Positions 1-7,847 are shown, counted from the first letter of the stretch. The stretch is 14,315 bases of DNA from CAYPNF01 sp964411985 (GCA_964411985.1 CAYPNF010000101.1:1-14315), one strand, 5' to 3'. The notes: generated by a model from the sequence alone, not told the origin. Program-made: numbers and translations.

Positions 1-611
1 CCGTGCCCCGTAGCTCCGCGCGAACGGTTCGACATCGGCACGGAGACCTCGGTCTACGCATTCGCTTCCCCTCCTTGAAAGCTGTTTCTCGCCGATGCAA
101 TTCCCGGTGCTTTCCACAAGAAGAGCGTAGGTGCCTCGGTGCTTGGAAGCGCGGGCGGCACGAATGACAGCTGAGACGCTTGTGGGCCGCGACGAGCCGC
201 ACAGCTCACTACGGGGGCCGTGTCCAAATCCCTGGGACGTGGGGTGATCTGTTGACCGACCGCAATACGACCAGCCCGGTGGTCGCCGTGGGAGTGCACC
301 TGGGAGACGGATGGACCGGGCCGGACGATGAATCCTGGTATCGCGTGGCGGCAACGCTTAACCTTAACCAGGCCTTGGCGGCGTCAGGAGCGGTCGTTTT
401 GGAGCCAGGCTGTTGCTCTCGGTCTGAACTCTGTTTGGGTCAATCCGATTCCCAGGAATCAAGAGCCCGATCACTGAGGTGAGTTAGGTTCAGTCGCGGG
501 GAGGAGGTCGTGGACGAGAATCGGGGCTGGTTTTGGCCGGCTCTGTGCTGGCTAAGGCGGCCCTGGCCATCTGGCCACTGTCCAGTCATGGTCCTGAATG
601 GTGCGCCGACA
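1..611. other. Gene-free left edge (no supported coding region)
   Basis: No frame here looks like a real protein. The open frames at 54-299 (minus) and 180-482 (plus) have low-complexity, arginine/serine/proline-rich compositions, no motif and no convincing ribosome binding site. The stretch lies downstream of the leftward peptidase gene that ends at 612. A short inverted repeat, GATTCC-CA-GGAATC, lies at 447-460, and another (TGGCCA twice around a 2-base gap) lies near 566-579 just past the peptidase stop. Neither is followed by a T-run on the relevant strand, so I do not call a terminator. The region may be decayed sequence or plain spacer. Confidence 0.5.
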
Positions 612-3359
612 TCACTCCCGCACGACGCGGAGCCCGGTGTACGCCGGGTCGGGTTGGGCCTGCCGTATGCGCGGTTCCTTGGGCTGGTTTGCACTGCCGC
701 CGCTGAGAGCCGGTTTACCCTCGGCGTCCAGAGTCCATTCTGCAACGTTTCCTCCCAGGTCGAACACGGGGTCTTCCCCCACCCCTGGAAACCTCCCAAC
801 AGGCTCCAGCAAGGCCCCGATCCCCGAGCCAGCGACACTCGCGCGTAGCCTTGTCGCATCTTCCGGGTTCGGCGCGTAGCCCGCCCAGTGATCCAACACG
901 TTCTCCTCGGTCTCGCCAATCTCGTAGAGCTTCTCGGCTTCCCTCCCGTTCGGCAACCGCCACCGCATTCCCGTCAGCTGGCTCAGCCAACTACAGTAAT
1001 TGCTGGCCTGCGCGAACGTGATGCCGCTGGCCGGAAAATTCTCGCGGGCGGCAGGGACGGCATAACCCGCGTCAAACTGTGCATACTGCGCACGCGTGAC
1101 TTCGAAGCGGCCAACCTTGATGCCCTTAAACTCAACCACCTCCGGAACAAGCTTGTCGTTGAGCACGACCCCGAGGCGGCTGTTGTCATTCTTCGCCTTC
1201 GCGCGCCCGACGAGTGCCGCCAGCGGTGAACCTTCTTTGAGCCAGGATTCGGGCTCCTTCGCCGTCATGTAAAGGTAGCGGTCGAACCAGGCGAGTTCCT
1301 CGTCCACCTTGCGCTTCATGTGGGAGAGCTTTTTGAGACCATGATCTTCACCTGGGAAAGTGACAAAGCGCACCGGCGTCTTGGTTCGTTGTTGCAGGGC
1401 GCGAAACTGCATCCAACCATGATGAATCGGCACCGACCTGTCGGCGTCGCCGTGAAAGATGATCAGTGGCGTACGGATCCGATCGGCCTGGTAGTAGGGC
1501 GCGTTAGTCATATAGACCGCTGGATCCTGCCACGGTAACGCGCCGAAGTAGAAATCGTTGAACGACTGACCGAACGACGTGATCGAAGTGTCGGCCACCC
1601 ATTCAAAACCTCCAGCCCCGGAACCGGCGGCCTTATAACGAGCGGGATTGTGTGTCAGCAGGGCGAGCGTGAGGATGGCGCCGTTGGACCAACCGAGGGT
1701 GCCGATTTTGTCCGGATCCACCAACCCACGGTCAATCAGAGCTTCCACCCCGAGCTCGAGATCTGCCACTGGCAGTCGGTAATAGCTGTCGCCCCCAACG
1801 AGTGCAGTTGCGAACTCGAGGCCGTAGCTGGAACTGCCGTGATAATTCGCACACAACACAAACGCGCCGCGCTGGCAGTGAAGCTGGATCGGGTAACCCC
1901 AGCGCTCGTTCCAACCATCCAGATCGGCACCGAAGGGACCACCGTGGGTCATCAACACCAGCGGGCGGCGTTGCCCGGGCTGGTAATCGTGCGGATAATG
2001 CAGAAGACCTTCCACCTCCTCGCCGCGGGCGCCTCTCCAGCGGACGATTTCGACGTGCGCTTTGGGTTTGTCCTTCCAGGCGCTGTTCATTTCGCTCATC
2101 GCCGCCGCGTCTACGACCCTCGCGCCATTGAGCCTCCCCGCGAACAATTGCGGCGGAGTACTCGCCGTGGTGTGGACGAAGTGCAGGTGATTAGTGCCTG
2201 CCTGCGCGCTGACTTTGACCGCGAACAGATTGGTCACGAACGCGCCTTCGAGCCATGCCCGCGCCCACTGCCCGCCGACGCGGGTGAACCGAGCCGGCTT
2301 CACGCGCGCGCCATCGGCCAGGAGGGCCAGGCAACCATCCGGTGTGGCGCTCAAATATCCCCCGCCGGTGTACCGCGTAACGTCCGTGGCGAGTCCACGT
2401 GGCCAGTCGAGCGGTACTTGGGTTTCGGCCCGGGTTTGGAGGTCGAAACGCCATAACTCGGTCACGGTGGCCAGGAGGTATTTGGGATGCGTAGTGAACG
2501 CATTGGCGACGAAGAAGCCTTCACTGTCCGGCGACCACTCGATGGTGAGCAAATTGAAGCGCCTGTCGGCGAAGATCCTCTTCCGTTCCCCGTTTCGGAG
2601 GTCCGTGAGGAAATACTGAGGTCGTATCGCGTTGTCGTACTCGAAACGCAGGCTCTGGCTATGGAGGGTGACAGCGTGGCTACCGTCCGGGGACACAAAC
2701 AGCGCGCTGATCCAGTCGGCGTTTGTACTGATGCGGGTGATCTTTCGTGACTTGAGTTCAACCTCGAATAGACGGACCGCTGGTTCGTTCGCCTCGTCCT
2801 CTACCACGGCTGACGTGTCCTTCTTTTGCTTGAACCCGCGTTCACGCTCCGCCGGCGATTCCTGGGCGATGAACACAATGAGGTTCGTGTCCCGCCAGCC
2901 AAAACCCTTGACCGGGCGATCCAATTCGGTGAGCGGGTACGGCTCTCCCTTTTCCAACACCCAGATTTGTTTTTTGGGGTTCTCGGCGTCGCCTTCTTCC
3001 GGCTTGTCTTTGCTCTTTGGCAGGGGCCGCGCGCTTAAGAAGGCAACCCGCTTTCCGTCAGGCGAAAACCTAGGGCTCGTGCAACTCGCTTTGCCCCGCG
3101 TGAGTTGAATGGCGGTCGTGCCGGTTTCGGGCCCTTTCCAAAACAGATGAGACACGTACTCGTTCTTGTCCTTGTCGGGCACCGACTCCTCCCATACAAC
3201 AATGCGAGCATCGGTTGGGCAGGCCTCGAAGGCTACGATCCTCTCGTAGTCCAGGAGATCATCGGAAGACCATTTCTCGGCCGCGTGAACGTGCCCTATG
3301 ACCACGGGGAACCACAGGCAGAGGATTGCGAGGGTGATAGGAAGGGAGATTCGTTTCAT
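612..3359 (-). CDS. Secreted S9 prolyl-oligopeptidase-type peptidase fused to a C-terminal FGE/SUMF1-type domain
   Basis: This 915-residue protein is a predicted exported serine peptidase of the S9 (prolyl oligopeptidase / acylaminoacyl peptidase) family. Residues 1-27 form a signal peptide (MKR, hydrophobic core, HVHA-A cleavage), which supports the start at 3359. Residues about 40-420 carry the repeated SPDG/TPDG and WSPDSE motifs of a beta-propeller. Residues about 430-695 are the alpha/beta hydrolase domain: oxyanion segment HGGPFG at 472-477, nucleophile Ser558 in GWSNG, Asp640 in HGDADRSVP and His673 in PGEDHG. All three catalytic residues are present. Residues about 735-915 form a second domain of FGE-sulfatase/SUMF1 type, with FEVTRAQYAQF, TFAQASNYCSWLSQLTG, RLPNGREAEK, DLGGNVAEWT and the terminal GLRVVRE. 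In known FGE-type proteins this fold modifies sulfatase cysteines or acts as a structural/binding module; which applies here is not known. The fusion makes the protein longer than usual S9 enzymes. Likely periplasmic peptide degradation (inference). It stands alone, leftwards, with no clear Shine-Dalgarno sequence. Confidence 0.9.
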   Translation of the reverse strand: MKRISLPITLAILCLWFPVVIGHVHAAEKWSSDDLLDYERIVAFEACPTDARIVVWEESVPDKDKNEYVSHLFWKGPETGTTAIQLTRGKASCTSPRFSPDGKRVAFLSARPLPKSKDKPEEGDAENPKKQIWVLEKGEPYPLTELDRPVKGFGWRDTNLIVFIAQESPAERERGFKQKKDTSAVVEDEANEPAVRLFEVELKSRKITRISTNADWISALFVSPDGSHAVTLHSQSLRFEYDNAIRPQYFLTDLRNGERKRIFADRRFNLLTIEWSPDSEGFFVANAFTTHPKYLLATVTELWRFDLQTRAETQVPLDWPRGLATDVTRYTGGGYLSATPDGCLALLADGARVKPARFTRVGGQWARAWLEGAFVTNLFAVKVSAQAGTNHLHFVHTTASTPPQLFAGRLNGARVVDAAAMSEMNSAWKDKPKAHVEIVRWRGARGEEVEGLLHYPHDYQPGQRRPLVLMTHGGPFGADLDGWNERWGYPIQLHCQRGAFVLCANYHGSSSYGLEFATALVGGDSYYRLPVADLELGVEALIDRGLVDPDKIGTLGWSNGAILTLALLTHNPARYKAAGSGAGGFEWVADTSITSFGQSFNDFYFGALPWQDPAVYMTNAPYYQADRIRTPLIIFHGDADRSVPIHHGWMQFRALQQRTKTPVRFVTFPGEDHGLKKLSHMKRKVDEELAWFDRYLYMTAKEPESWLKEGSPLAALVGRAKAKNDNSRLGVVLNDKLVPEVVEFKGIKVGRFEVTRAQYAQFDAGYAVPAARENFPASGITFAQASNYCSWLSQLTGMRWRLPNGREAEKLYEIGETEENVLDHWAGYAPNPEDATRLRASVAGSGIGALLEPVGRFPGVGEDPVFDLGGNVAEWTLDAEGKPALSGGSANQPKEPRIRQAQPDPAYTGLRVVRE

Positions 3360-3450
3360 GCGCTGGCGAGTCTAGTCAGTCGGGGCACCTCGGACAAGCA
3401 GTGAGATCATCCCGCGTAAGAAAAAGGGCGCATCTGACGGTCGGCGGTGT

Positions 3451-3600
3451 ATTCAACATACCGCATGTGTCGAACATTCTTTTCAGGTTCGTTCCGGGGT
3501 GGCCCGGAAGCCTGGCAGTGTTCTGCCTGGCAACCGAATACCGCTGGCGGAACCTGTTGGAAAACTGTCAGACCCCGGCTCAGCGCCGAACTGGCGAGGC
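3451..3600 (+). repeat. Interspersed repeat family 1, copy A
   Basis: This is one of three roughly 150-base copies (others at 4411-4550 and 7872-8020). It opens with TTCAACATACCGCATGTGTC, continues GAACATTCTTTTC, then TGGCCCGGAAGCCTGGC, CAACCGAAT, CCGCTGGCGGAACCTG and CAGACCCCGGCTCAGCGCC. Over about 58 bases (GTGGCCCGG to AACCTG) copies A and C differ at only four positions by eye. It sits between the peptidase start and the end of the 81-residue gene, and no rightward gene follows it. It has no coding capacity that I trust. The short stem CCGC-TG-GCGG is present in each copy. Confidence 0.85.
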
Positions 3601-3678
3601 TCGTGGACGGCTCCCCTGCATGCGAGTTTACCGAAGGAAAGGAGCCAGGTCTCCCCGGCCCCTCCCCAGGCGCCCTGC

Positions 3679-3924
3679 CTACTTCTGCTCGCAGACCCAG
3701 TCGTGGGCCCGGTCGGCCACCTTTGCCAGGGCCAGCAGGTCGTCCTTGCCGAAGGAGCTGGTGGACTTCCAAGTCTCGCCATCTTTGTAGAGCCGGCTGA
3801 CCGTCACGTTAAACTGGTCGCCCTTCTCGGTGGTATTCTTCCAGATTGCCGCCTTGATCGATCCGATCAGAATCTGATGGGCAGGTGGGACCTTCGCTGA
3901 GGTGGGAGTTGTCGTGGTATTCAT
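3679..3924 (-). CDS. Small conserved protein of unknown function (81 aa)
   Basis: The sequence runs MNTTTTPTSAKVPPAHQILI..., then KAAIWKNTTEKGDQFNVTVS, RLYKDGETWKSTSSFGKDDL and LALAKVADRAHDWVCEQK. I recognise the pattern (an aromatic IW, an NVT strand, SRLYKDG, a W/SFG pair and a terminal LLALAKVADxAHxW helix) as a widespread small family of unknown function, seen often in planctomycetes, verrucomicrobia and mobile regions. No enzyme motif is visible. The layout of beta strands followed by one helix resembles small PC4/ssDNA-binding-like folds, but that is only a structural guess. The ATG at 3924 is preceded by AAAGG at about 11 bases, an acceptable ribosome binding site, and by a GC-rich hairpin at 3948-3962. 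The gene is monocistronic, with a 0.3 kb spacer on the downstream side. Confidence 0.8.
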   Translation of the reverse strand: MNTTTTPTSAKVPPAHQILIGSIKAAIWKNTTEKGDQFNVTVSRLYKDGETWKSTSSFGKDDLLALAKVADRAHDWVCEQK

Positions 3925-3945
3925 CTTGTTTTGCCTTTCTAGGTT

Positions 3946-3972
3946 GTGCCCCTTTCCGGGGCGTTTGTTTCT
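3946..3972. promoter_or_regulatory. GC hairpin in the 5' region of the 81-aa gene
   Basis: GCCCC (3948-3952), loop TTTCC and GGGGC (3958-3962) form a perfect 5-bp stem, followed on the plus strand by GTTTGTTTC. On the plus strand this has the form of a weak intrinsic terminator, but no rightward gene precedes it. On the minus strand it would lie 24 bases before the start codon of the 81-residue gene and could be part of its leader. The role is undecided. Confidence 0.35.
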
Positions 3973-3994
3973 TCACCACAGGACTGAGAAACAA

Positions 3995-4130
3995 CGATCC
4001 GGAAAGAGCGCCACAACGGTAGCCCGGATGGACCAGGAGTGAGGCGAAGCGGAGCAGAGCAGGGCAGTGCCAGCTTTGAGCTGGCGCAGGGCCCTGCGCG
4101 GAGCGAGCCGGAGTACGGTCCAAGGGAGGG
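3995..4130. repeat. REP-like cluster of inverted repeats
   Basis: Three nested structures lie close together. ATCCGG (3997-4002) pairs with CCGGAT (4024-4029) inside AGCCCGGATGG, a motif resembling the heads of known REP elements (GTAGCCCGGATG). GCCAGCT-TTG-AGCTGGC forms a perfect 7-bp hairpin at 4069-4085. GCGCAGGGCCCTGCGC at 4084-4099 is a perfect 16-base palindrome overlapping it by two bases. No T-run follows, so these are not standard terminators. The bases around them (GAGTGAGGCGAAGCGGAGC) are the kind found in extragenic palindromes. I see no second copy in this window. Confidence 0.5.
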
Positions 4131-4347
4131 CGATGGAAGGCAATAGGGGAATACGAGATCGCCGCCAAGGTAAGGTGGTGGCCGGGAATCATGGGAAGGA
4201 ATGGCGGCGATGGAAAGGAGCCGAGGGGCATCCCAACGGGACGGCGGCGGTAAGAGGGCGAGGTTGGAAGAGCCTTGATGGAGGACGACGGGGTGAAGGT
4301 GGGGGTACGGGGCTATCCTGCGATTGAGGGGCGGCGCAGGTGCAAGG
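4131..4347. other. Purine-rich spacer without a gene
   Basis: Between the REP-like cluster and repeat copy B the plus strand is strongly G/A-rich (runs such as GGAAGGAATGGCGGCGATGG). The open frames here on both strands are compositionally biased, share no motif and have no ribosome binding site. I see no gene. Confidence 0.5.
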
Positions 4348-4550
4348 CGAGGGCGCCCTCGGAGATCGGGCTGGGTGGAGCATTCCATGGGTTCTTTCTT
4401 TCCTCGCACTTTCAACATACCGTATGTGTCGAACATTAATTCACGAGGGTTCCGGGACGAGAGCGTTCGACCTGGTGTTGGCTGGCAACTGACTGCCGCT
4501 GGCGGAACCTGTGGGAAAACAGTCAGACCCCGGCTCAGCGCCCGGGTGAA
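4348..4550 (+). repeat. Interspersed repeat family 1, copy B (with upstream half)
   Basis: The core copy is 4411-4550: TTCAACATACCGTATGTGTC, GAACATT, a diverged middle, then TGCCGCTGGCGGAACCTGTG and CAGACCCCGGCTCAGCGCC, as in copies A and C. The stretch upstream of it (4348-4410, GAGGGCGCCCTCGG, ATCGGGCTGGG, CATTCCATGGGTTC, TTTCCTCGCACTTTC) matches a separate fragment at 10070-10140, so the full repeat unit is longer than 150 bases. The copy ends about 50 bases before the start of the hydrolase gene. Confidence 0.8.
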
Positions 4551-4598
4551 CCATCCCCCAGTTGCAGTCCGGGCTAAAGAACCCTTGCGCAGGCAGAA

Positions 4599-5768
4599 GT
4601 GGTCGAACATGATGCTTCTATGTCATTCGATGGCAAGCGCTTCCCGTACAATGTCCCGCACGCATTTGCTTCAGCATCTTTGCCCCTACGGGAAAGGTCT
4701 CCACTTTTCTCAAATTGCCGTTCGAAGCCCCGCGCGCTTATGGCACTGATCTTGGCCGGCCTCCTAACGGCCAGCGCGTCCGGGGAGGATCCTGGCTATA
4801 GCTCGCTCAACACCGAGATGGCCAATCCGGCTTGGGCAACTCGCAAGAGAAGTTACACCTGGGAAACCTTTACCTACAAAACTGTTGGTGATACCCAAAT
4901 CCGCCTGACAGCGTTTCGTACCCCAGGACAAGAAGACGAACGTCCAGCATTGTTTTACATCCATGGCGGAGCCTTCATTCTTGGTGGTCGAATGGACATA
5001 GTCTCGGGGTATGTAGAGAAGTTTCTTAGCTCCGGGTTCGTAGTGATCTCTGTCGATTACCGATTGGCGCCGGAAACTAAACTTGACGGCATTATCGAAG
5101 ACCTCACCGATGCCTATCGGTGGATGCGAAATGAGGGCTCACGACTTTGTAAAATCGATCCGGACCGTATCGCAGTGCTGGGTGAATCGGCGGGTGGCTA
5201 TTTGGCTTTGGCGGCGGGGCACCGATTCAAACCACATCCTAAGGCGGTGGGGTCCTTTTACGGATTCGGTGATCTCACGGGCGACTGGTGTAACCGTTCA
5301 GGCCCGAACACAACTACCAACTCTCCGGTAATCTCCAAGGAACAGGCGTACCAAGCCATCAACAAAGGTGTGCCAACCGGGACCTCGTATGAGGACAGCG
5401 CACGTGACGCATTTAGCAGGTATTGCGCACAGCAGGGGATCTGGATTAAAGAGGTGACAGGCCATAATTCACGGACGGAACCCGAGCTGTTTGCGCCTCT
5501 TTGTCCGATAAAGAATGTTGCAAAGGATTATCCGCCAACGATTTTGTTGCACGGCGATCGGGATGAGGGGGTTCCGTACAAAGAATCCGTGAATATGTAT
5601 GAAACACTGAAGCGACACGGTGTAACTTGTGAACTGCTTACCGCTACGAACGGTGTGCATGGTTTTGATTGGTTCAATGGCGGCTTGAAGAACGCTACAA
5701 ACGCCTTAATGGTTGACCGGTTAGCTGATTTCTTGAAATTGCATACCCAACCTGTTGCCAAGCGCTGA
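4599..5768 (+). CDS. Secreted alpha/beta hydrolase, HSL-type esterase family
   Basis: The protein is predicted to hydrolyse a carboxylic ester or similar bond outside the cytoplasm. Counting from the GTG at 4599 (389 residues), it has the hormone-sensitive-lipase-type oxyanion motif HGGAF at 122-126, nucleophile Ser197 in GESAGGY, Asp322 in HGDRDEGVP and His354 in GVHGF, so the catalytic set is complete. SVDYRLAPE (151-159) is also typical of the family. Substrate is unknown. The start is uncertain. A hydrophobic stretch with signal-peptide character (MALILAGLLTASASGED) begins at the in-frame ATG at 4740, but the basic residues that would suit its n-region (RSKPR) lie upstream of that ATG. 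An upstream start (GTG 4599 with AGG six bases away, ATG 4620 or TTG 4680) is therefore also plausible. From 4740 the protein would have 342 residues. Repeat copy B lies immediately upstream and may carry its leader or promoter. Confidence 0.88.
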   Translation: MVEHDASMSFDGKRFPYNVPHAFASASLPLRERSPLFSNCRSKPRALMALILAGLLTASASGEDPGYSSLNTEMANPAWATRKRSYTWETFTYKTVGDTQIRLTAFRTPGQEDERPALFYIHGGAFILGGRMDIVSGYVEKFLSSGFVVISVDYRLAPETKLDGIIEDLTDAYRWMRNEGSRLCKIDPDRIAVLGESAGGYLALAAGHRFKPHPKAVGSFYGFGDLTGDWCNRSGPNTTTNSPVISKEQAYQAINKGVPTGTSYEDSARDAFSRYCAQQGIWIKEVTGHNSRTEPELFAPLCPIKNVAKDYPPTILLHGDRDEGVPYKESVNMYETLKRHGVTCELLTATNGVHGFDWFNGGLKNATNALMVDRLADFLKLHTQPVAKR

Positions 5769-5939
5769 GCGGACCATCCCTTGGTTTGCGAATCGGAGAA
5801 GATCAACGCTTCCAAGTTAAGTCTGCTGAAGCCAACATATCCCATGGGCGCGCAGGAACTCCTTCCAATTGGCCTTTTTCTGACACTCCCGCGCGGAGTC
5901 TATGCCCGCCTCCTTCGATACGTGCCATGCCCGATTTCA

Positions 5940-6086
5940 TTCTCTGGCTTCCAGTTGGCGGAAAGAGTGCTGACCGATGAGCCCGACATGCGAGTCCTCA
6001 TAACCAGTGGTTACAACACGGACGTCGAAAGCGTGGCCGTTTTTATGGGGCAACTCCTACTCGGCCACAGCGAGAAGCCTGATTAG
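5940..6086 (+). pseudogene. Decayed receiver (REC) domain fragment
   Basis: Within an otherwise meaningless frame, 5946-6029 encodes GFQLAERVLTDEPDMRVLIT followed by SGYNTDVE. This matches the alpha4-beta5 region of response-regulator receiver domains, where hybrid sensor kinases typically read MSGxELAERLxxxxPDLRVLFTSGY and then an invariant Lys-Pro. A vestigial SEKPD is visible before the stop at 6084-6086. The phosphoacceptor Asp and the first half of the domain are missing, and the frame upstream (5781-5940) has no similarity to the family. I read it as the leftover tail of a sensor kinase/response regulator gene. It cannot function as a receiver. Confidence 0.5.
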
Positions 6087-6172
6087 AAGGCGAAGGGCAG
6101 GAGGCCCGAGACGAAAGAGGGGAGAGGGCGGGTTTGGGGTCCGGGGCTTCTGTTTCGTCCTTCGACCGTGAC

Positions 6173-6760
6173 TCAAGTGAGAAAGCAACAGAATAGCACG
6201 AAGACGACCAACCAAGCGAGCACTCCCCCGTAGAACCAGATCCGGCATTCTCTGGCCATCCTGTCATACCCGTTTGCCAGGTAGTTGGACCTCAACCAAG
6301 TATAGATGAGCAGGCCCGGGACGAAAAGCACGCCCAGCGCGCTCGCGAGCATCTTCCCCCGATGGGGGAGGGGTTCTTCCGCACGGGGCACGTGGTGCCG
6401 AAATTCCACGACAGACCGCAGATCGCGGGCGGGCTCGTAGGCTTTGGCTGAGATTTGAATCTCCACGTAGCCCTTCCTTGCGCATTCCTCCAGCAGGTCT
6501 TCTTCATTCGGCAGGACGGCGAGAATATCCTCCTTCTCAAGCTCTTGAATGACTAGGAAAGCCTCGCCTGGGGTTCTGCATTTCAGCGTTATCAGGCCAC
6601 CCTTTTTCTCAACCACGGCGGCGGGAGCACCTGCCTCCGACTCCGTTTCCCGTTGCCCGATTGCCGGGTCCGGCCTCACCTCAGAACCCTGCGGACCGCA
6701 CTCTTCGGAAACCTTGGCCGCGTCGTCGTTTCGCCACCTGAAGTCGTGGTCTTTATTCAT
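6173..6760 (-). CDS. DUF2007-like protein with two C-terminal membrane segments
   Basis: The protein has 195 residues. Residues 1-52 are charged and probably disordered. Residues about 54-120 (LITLKCRTPGEAFLVIQELE, a hydrophobic strand ILAVLP, then YVEIQISAKAYEPARDLRSV) have the layout of the small DUF2007 'putative signal-transducing' domain: a ferredoxin-like half repeat in which a strand is followed by a helix that 'spans' a second strand ending in A-x-x-L. Two hydrophobic segments follow, at about 137-156 and 174-193, so the N-terminal domain would face the cytoplasm with the C-terminus anchored. The function of this family is not established. The ATG at 6760 lacks a good Shine-Dalgarno sequence. 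No partner gene is adjacent, and the spacer to the next gene on either side exceeds 400 bases. Confidence 0.7.
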   Translation of the reverse strand: MNKDHDFRWRNDDAAKVSEECGPQGSEVRPDPAIGQRETESEAGAPAAVVEKKGGLITLKCRTPGEAFLVIQELEKEDILAVLPNEEDLLEECARKGYVEIQISAKAYEPARDLRSVVEFRHHVPRAEEPLPHRGKMLASALGVLFVPGLLIYTWLRSNYLANGYDRMARECRIWFYGGVLAWLVVFVLFCCFLT

Positions 6761-7013
6761 AGTTGATGCCCAGACCCTGTCGTCTGGACACAGTCGGAGC
6801 TTCTATGAAACTAGCGCGTTGGCAAGCATCAACGCCCAAGGATCAGGTGCGCCCAGACCACGGTCCAGATCGTTCAGACTCACTTCGGTGTTTGGGGTGT
6901 TGCTCTGCGTCCTCGACGCTATCACGGCGGTGAGGCAGTCAAAGCCGGCGGAGTACGTTCTTCAGGCAGGCGTAATGCTCTCCCTTTCGGTCTCGACCTT
7001 CAGGAGCAGGGGT
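6761..7013. other. Spacer upstream of the DUF2007-like gene
   Basis: This roughly 250-base stretch runs up to repeat family 2 copy D. The open frame crossing it (6549-7034, plus) is mostly the antisense of the DUF2007-like gene and then loses any protein-like character. I see no RNA gene, hairpin terminator or clear promoter. Confidence 0.4.
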
Positions 7014-7170
7014 ACCGCATGTGTCAAACATTGATTCAAGGCTTTGACCACCAGGTTTCGGTGGCGAGGAAGCGCTAGGAAACACGCCTCGGTACTTCGC
7101 GGACATCGGACCATCGTCCGGTCGGTCGGATGGGCTTTCAACCCGACGGGCGAGGCGGTGGCAAGATGGA
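7014..7170 (+). repeat. Interspersed repeat family 2, copy D
   Basis: It begins with ACCGCATGTGTCAAACATT, the same core that opens family 1, and then diverges from family 1. The diagnostic block at about 7088-7148 (CTCGGTACTTCGCGG, ACATCGGACC, TCGTCC, GGTCGGATGGGC, TTCAACCC) recurs at 10571-10632 at roughly 85% identity by eye. CGGAC-CATC-GTCCG can fold into a small hairpin. It is in the same orientation as all other copies. Confidence 0.75.
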
Positions 7171-7207
7171 TCTATAGAGCTCTCCCATTGATGAGATGGG
7201 TTGGTCG

Positions 7208-7756
7208 TCACAGGGTTGGCGGCAAACAATCAAGGGTTTCCCGCCGATGTCGGTCCTGCCAGGCCCGCCAGCTCAGCCAGGCACAACTGGCGGCCATCCC
7301 CAGCCAGGCGAGGATCCTGAGCCCCTGAGCAATCCGAGTGTCATACGTGAGCAAGCCCCACCCCCCGAGGATGGTGTTCCAATCATGGTCGCCCCCGCCC
7401 ACCAACGGCAATTCCATGCTTCTTGCGTCTGCCACGTAACGCGCGATGTTGAGCCAGTTCTCGCAAAACCAGATACCCGAGGCCGCCACCCCCAACGCCT
7501 GCCCCCGCCGCCAGGAGGTTATAAGCAAGACGACGGGGAAGACCAATTGGCCCATCGTTCCCCCGTACGGTCCGAGTCGGGTGCTGAACAAGCCAATCAC
7601 GGGGTGCCCCGCCTCGTGAAAGAGGAGGTTGGCATGGTCCAGGACCGGGACAAATCCCGGCTCCGAGCGAAACAATACGAACAACAAGAGGCCAAACCCG
7701 GCCGCAAACCCGGCTAGCCTTCCTTTTGTCACCGGTTCCCATTCGTGCTCCGCCAT
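7208..7756 (-). CDS. Putative membrane zinc metalloprotease with HEAGH motif (182 aa)
   Basis: Counting from the ATG at 7756, residues 13-29 are a membrane segment (LAGFAAGFGLLLFVLF). NLLFHEAGHPVIGLF at 43-57 contains the HExxH-type zinc motif (His47, Glu48, His51), typical of membrane-embedded M50-like proteases. Further hydrophobic segments lie at about 69-80, 86-98 and 147-162. A conserved-looking motif, RSMELPLVGGGDHDWNTIL at 112-130, could supply a third metal ligand (His124 or Asp125); that is inference. The size is small for site-2 proteases, and no PDZ domain is present, so the assignment is to the general HExxH membrane class and not to a named family member. A GTG at 7789 would add 11 residues but has no better ribosome site. 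The gene stands alone; the promoter is not evident. Confidence 0.75.
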   Translation of the reverse strand: MAEHEWEPVTKGRLAGFAAGFGLLLFVLFRSEPGFVPVLDHANLLFHEAGHPVIGLFSTRLGPYGGTMGQLVFPVVLLITSWRRGQALGVAASGIWFCENWLNIARYVADARSMELPLVGGGDHDWNTILGGWGLLTYDTRIAQGLRILAWLGMAASCAWLSWRAWQDRHRRETLDCLPPTL

Positions 7757-7847
7757 ACCCCAGACAGCACAACATGATCCACCTCCCACTGCAAACTATC
7801 CCGGGCGATGCACGTTTTCGCCTGGATGGCGGTCACTGTCTACGGCA

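Noticed and set aside
447..460. GATTCCCAGGAATC as a terminator or operator
   Set aside because: It is a short palindrome without a T-run or an adjacent gene start; chance occurrence is likely.
1650..2456. Long open frame on the plus strand opposite the peptidase gene (268 codons)
   Set aside because: It is the antisense shadow of the S9 peptidase; the minus-strand reading has full catalytic motifs, while this one has none.
3939..4610. 223-codon frame on the minus strand across repeat copy B
   Set aside because: It is proline/serine/arginine-rich, spans the REP-like cluster and a repeat, and its MFDTYGML segment is simply the translated repeat core.
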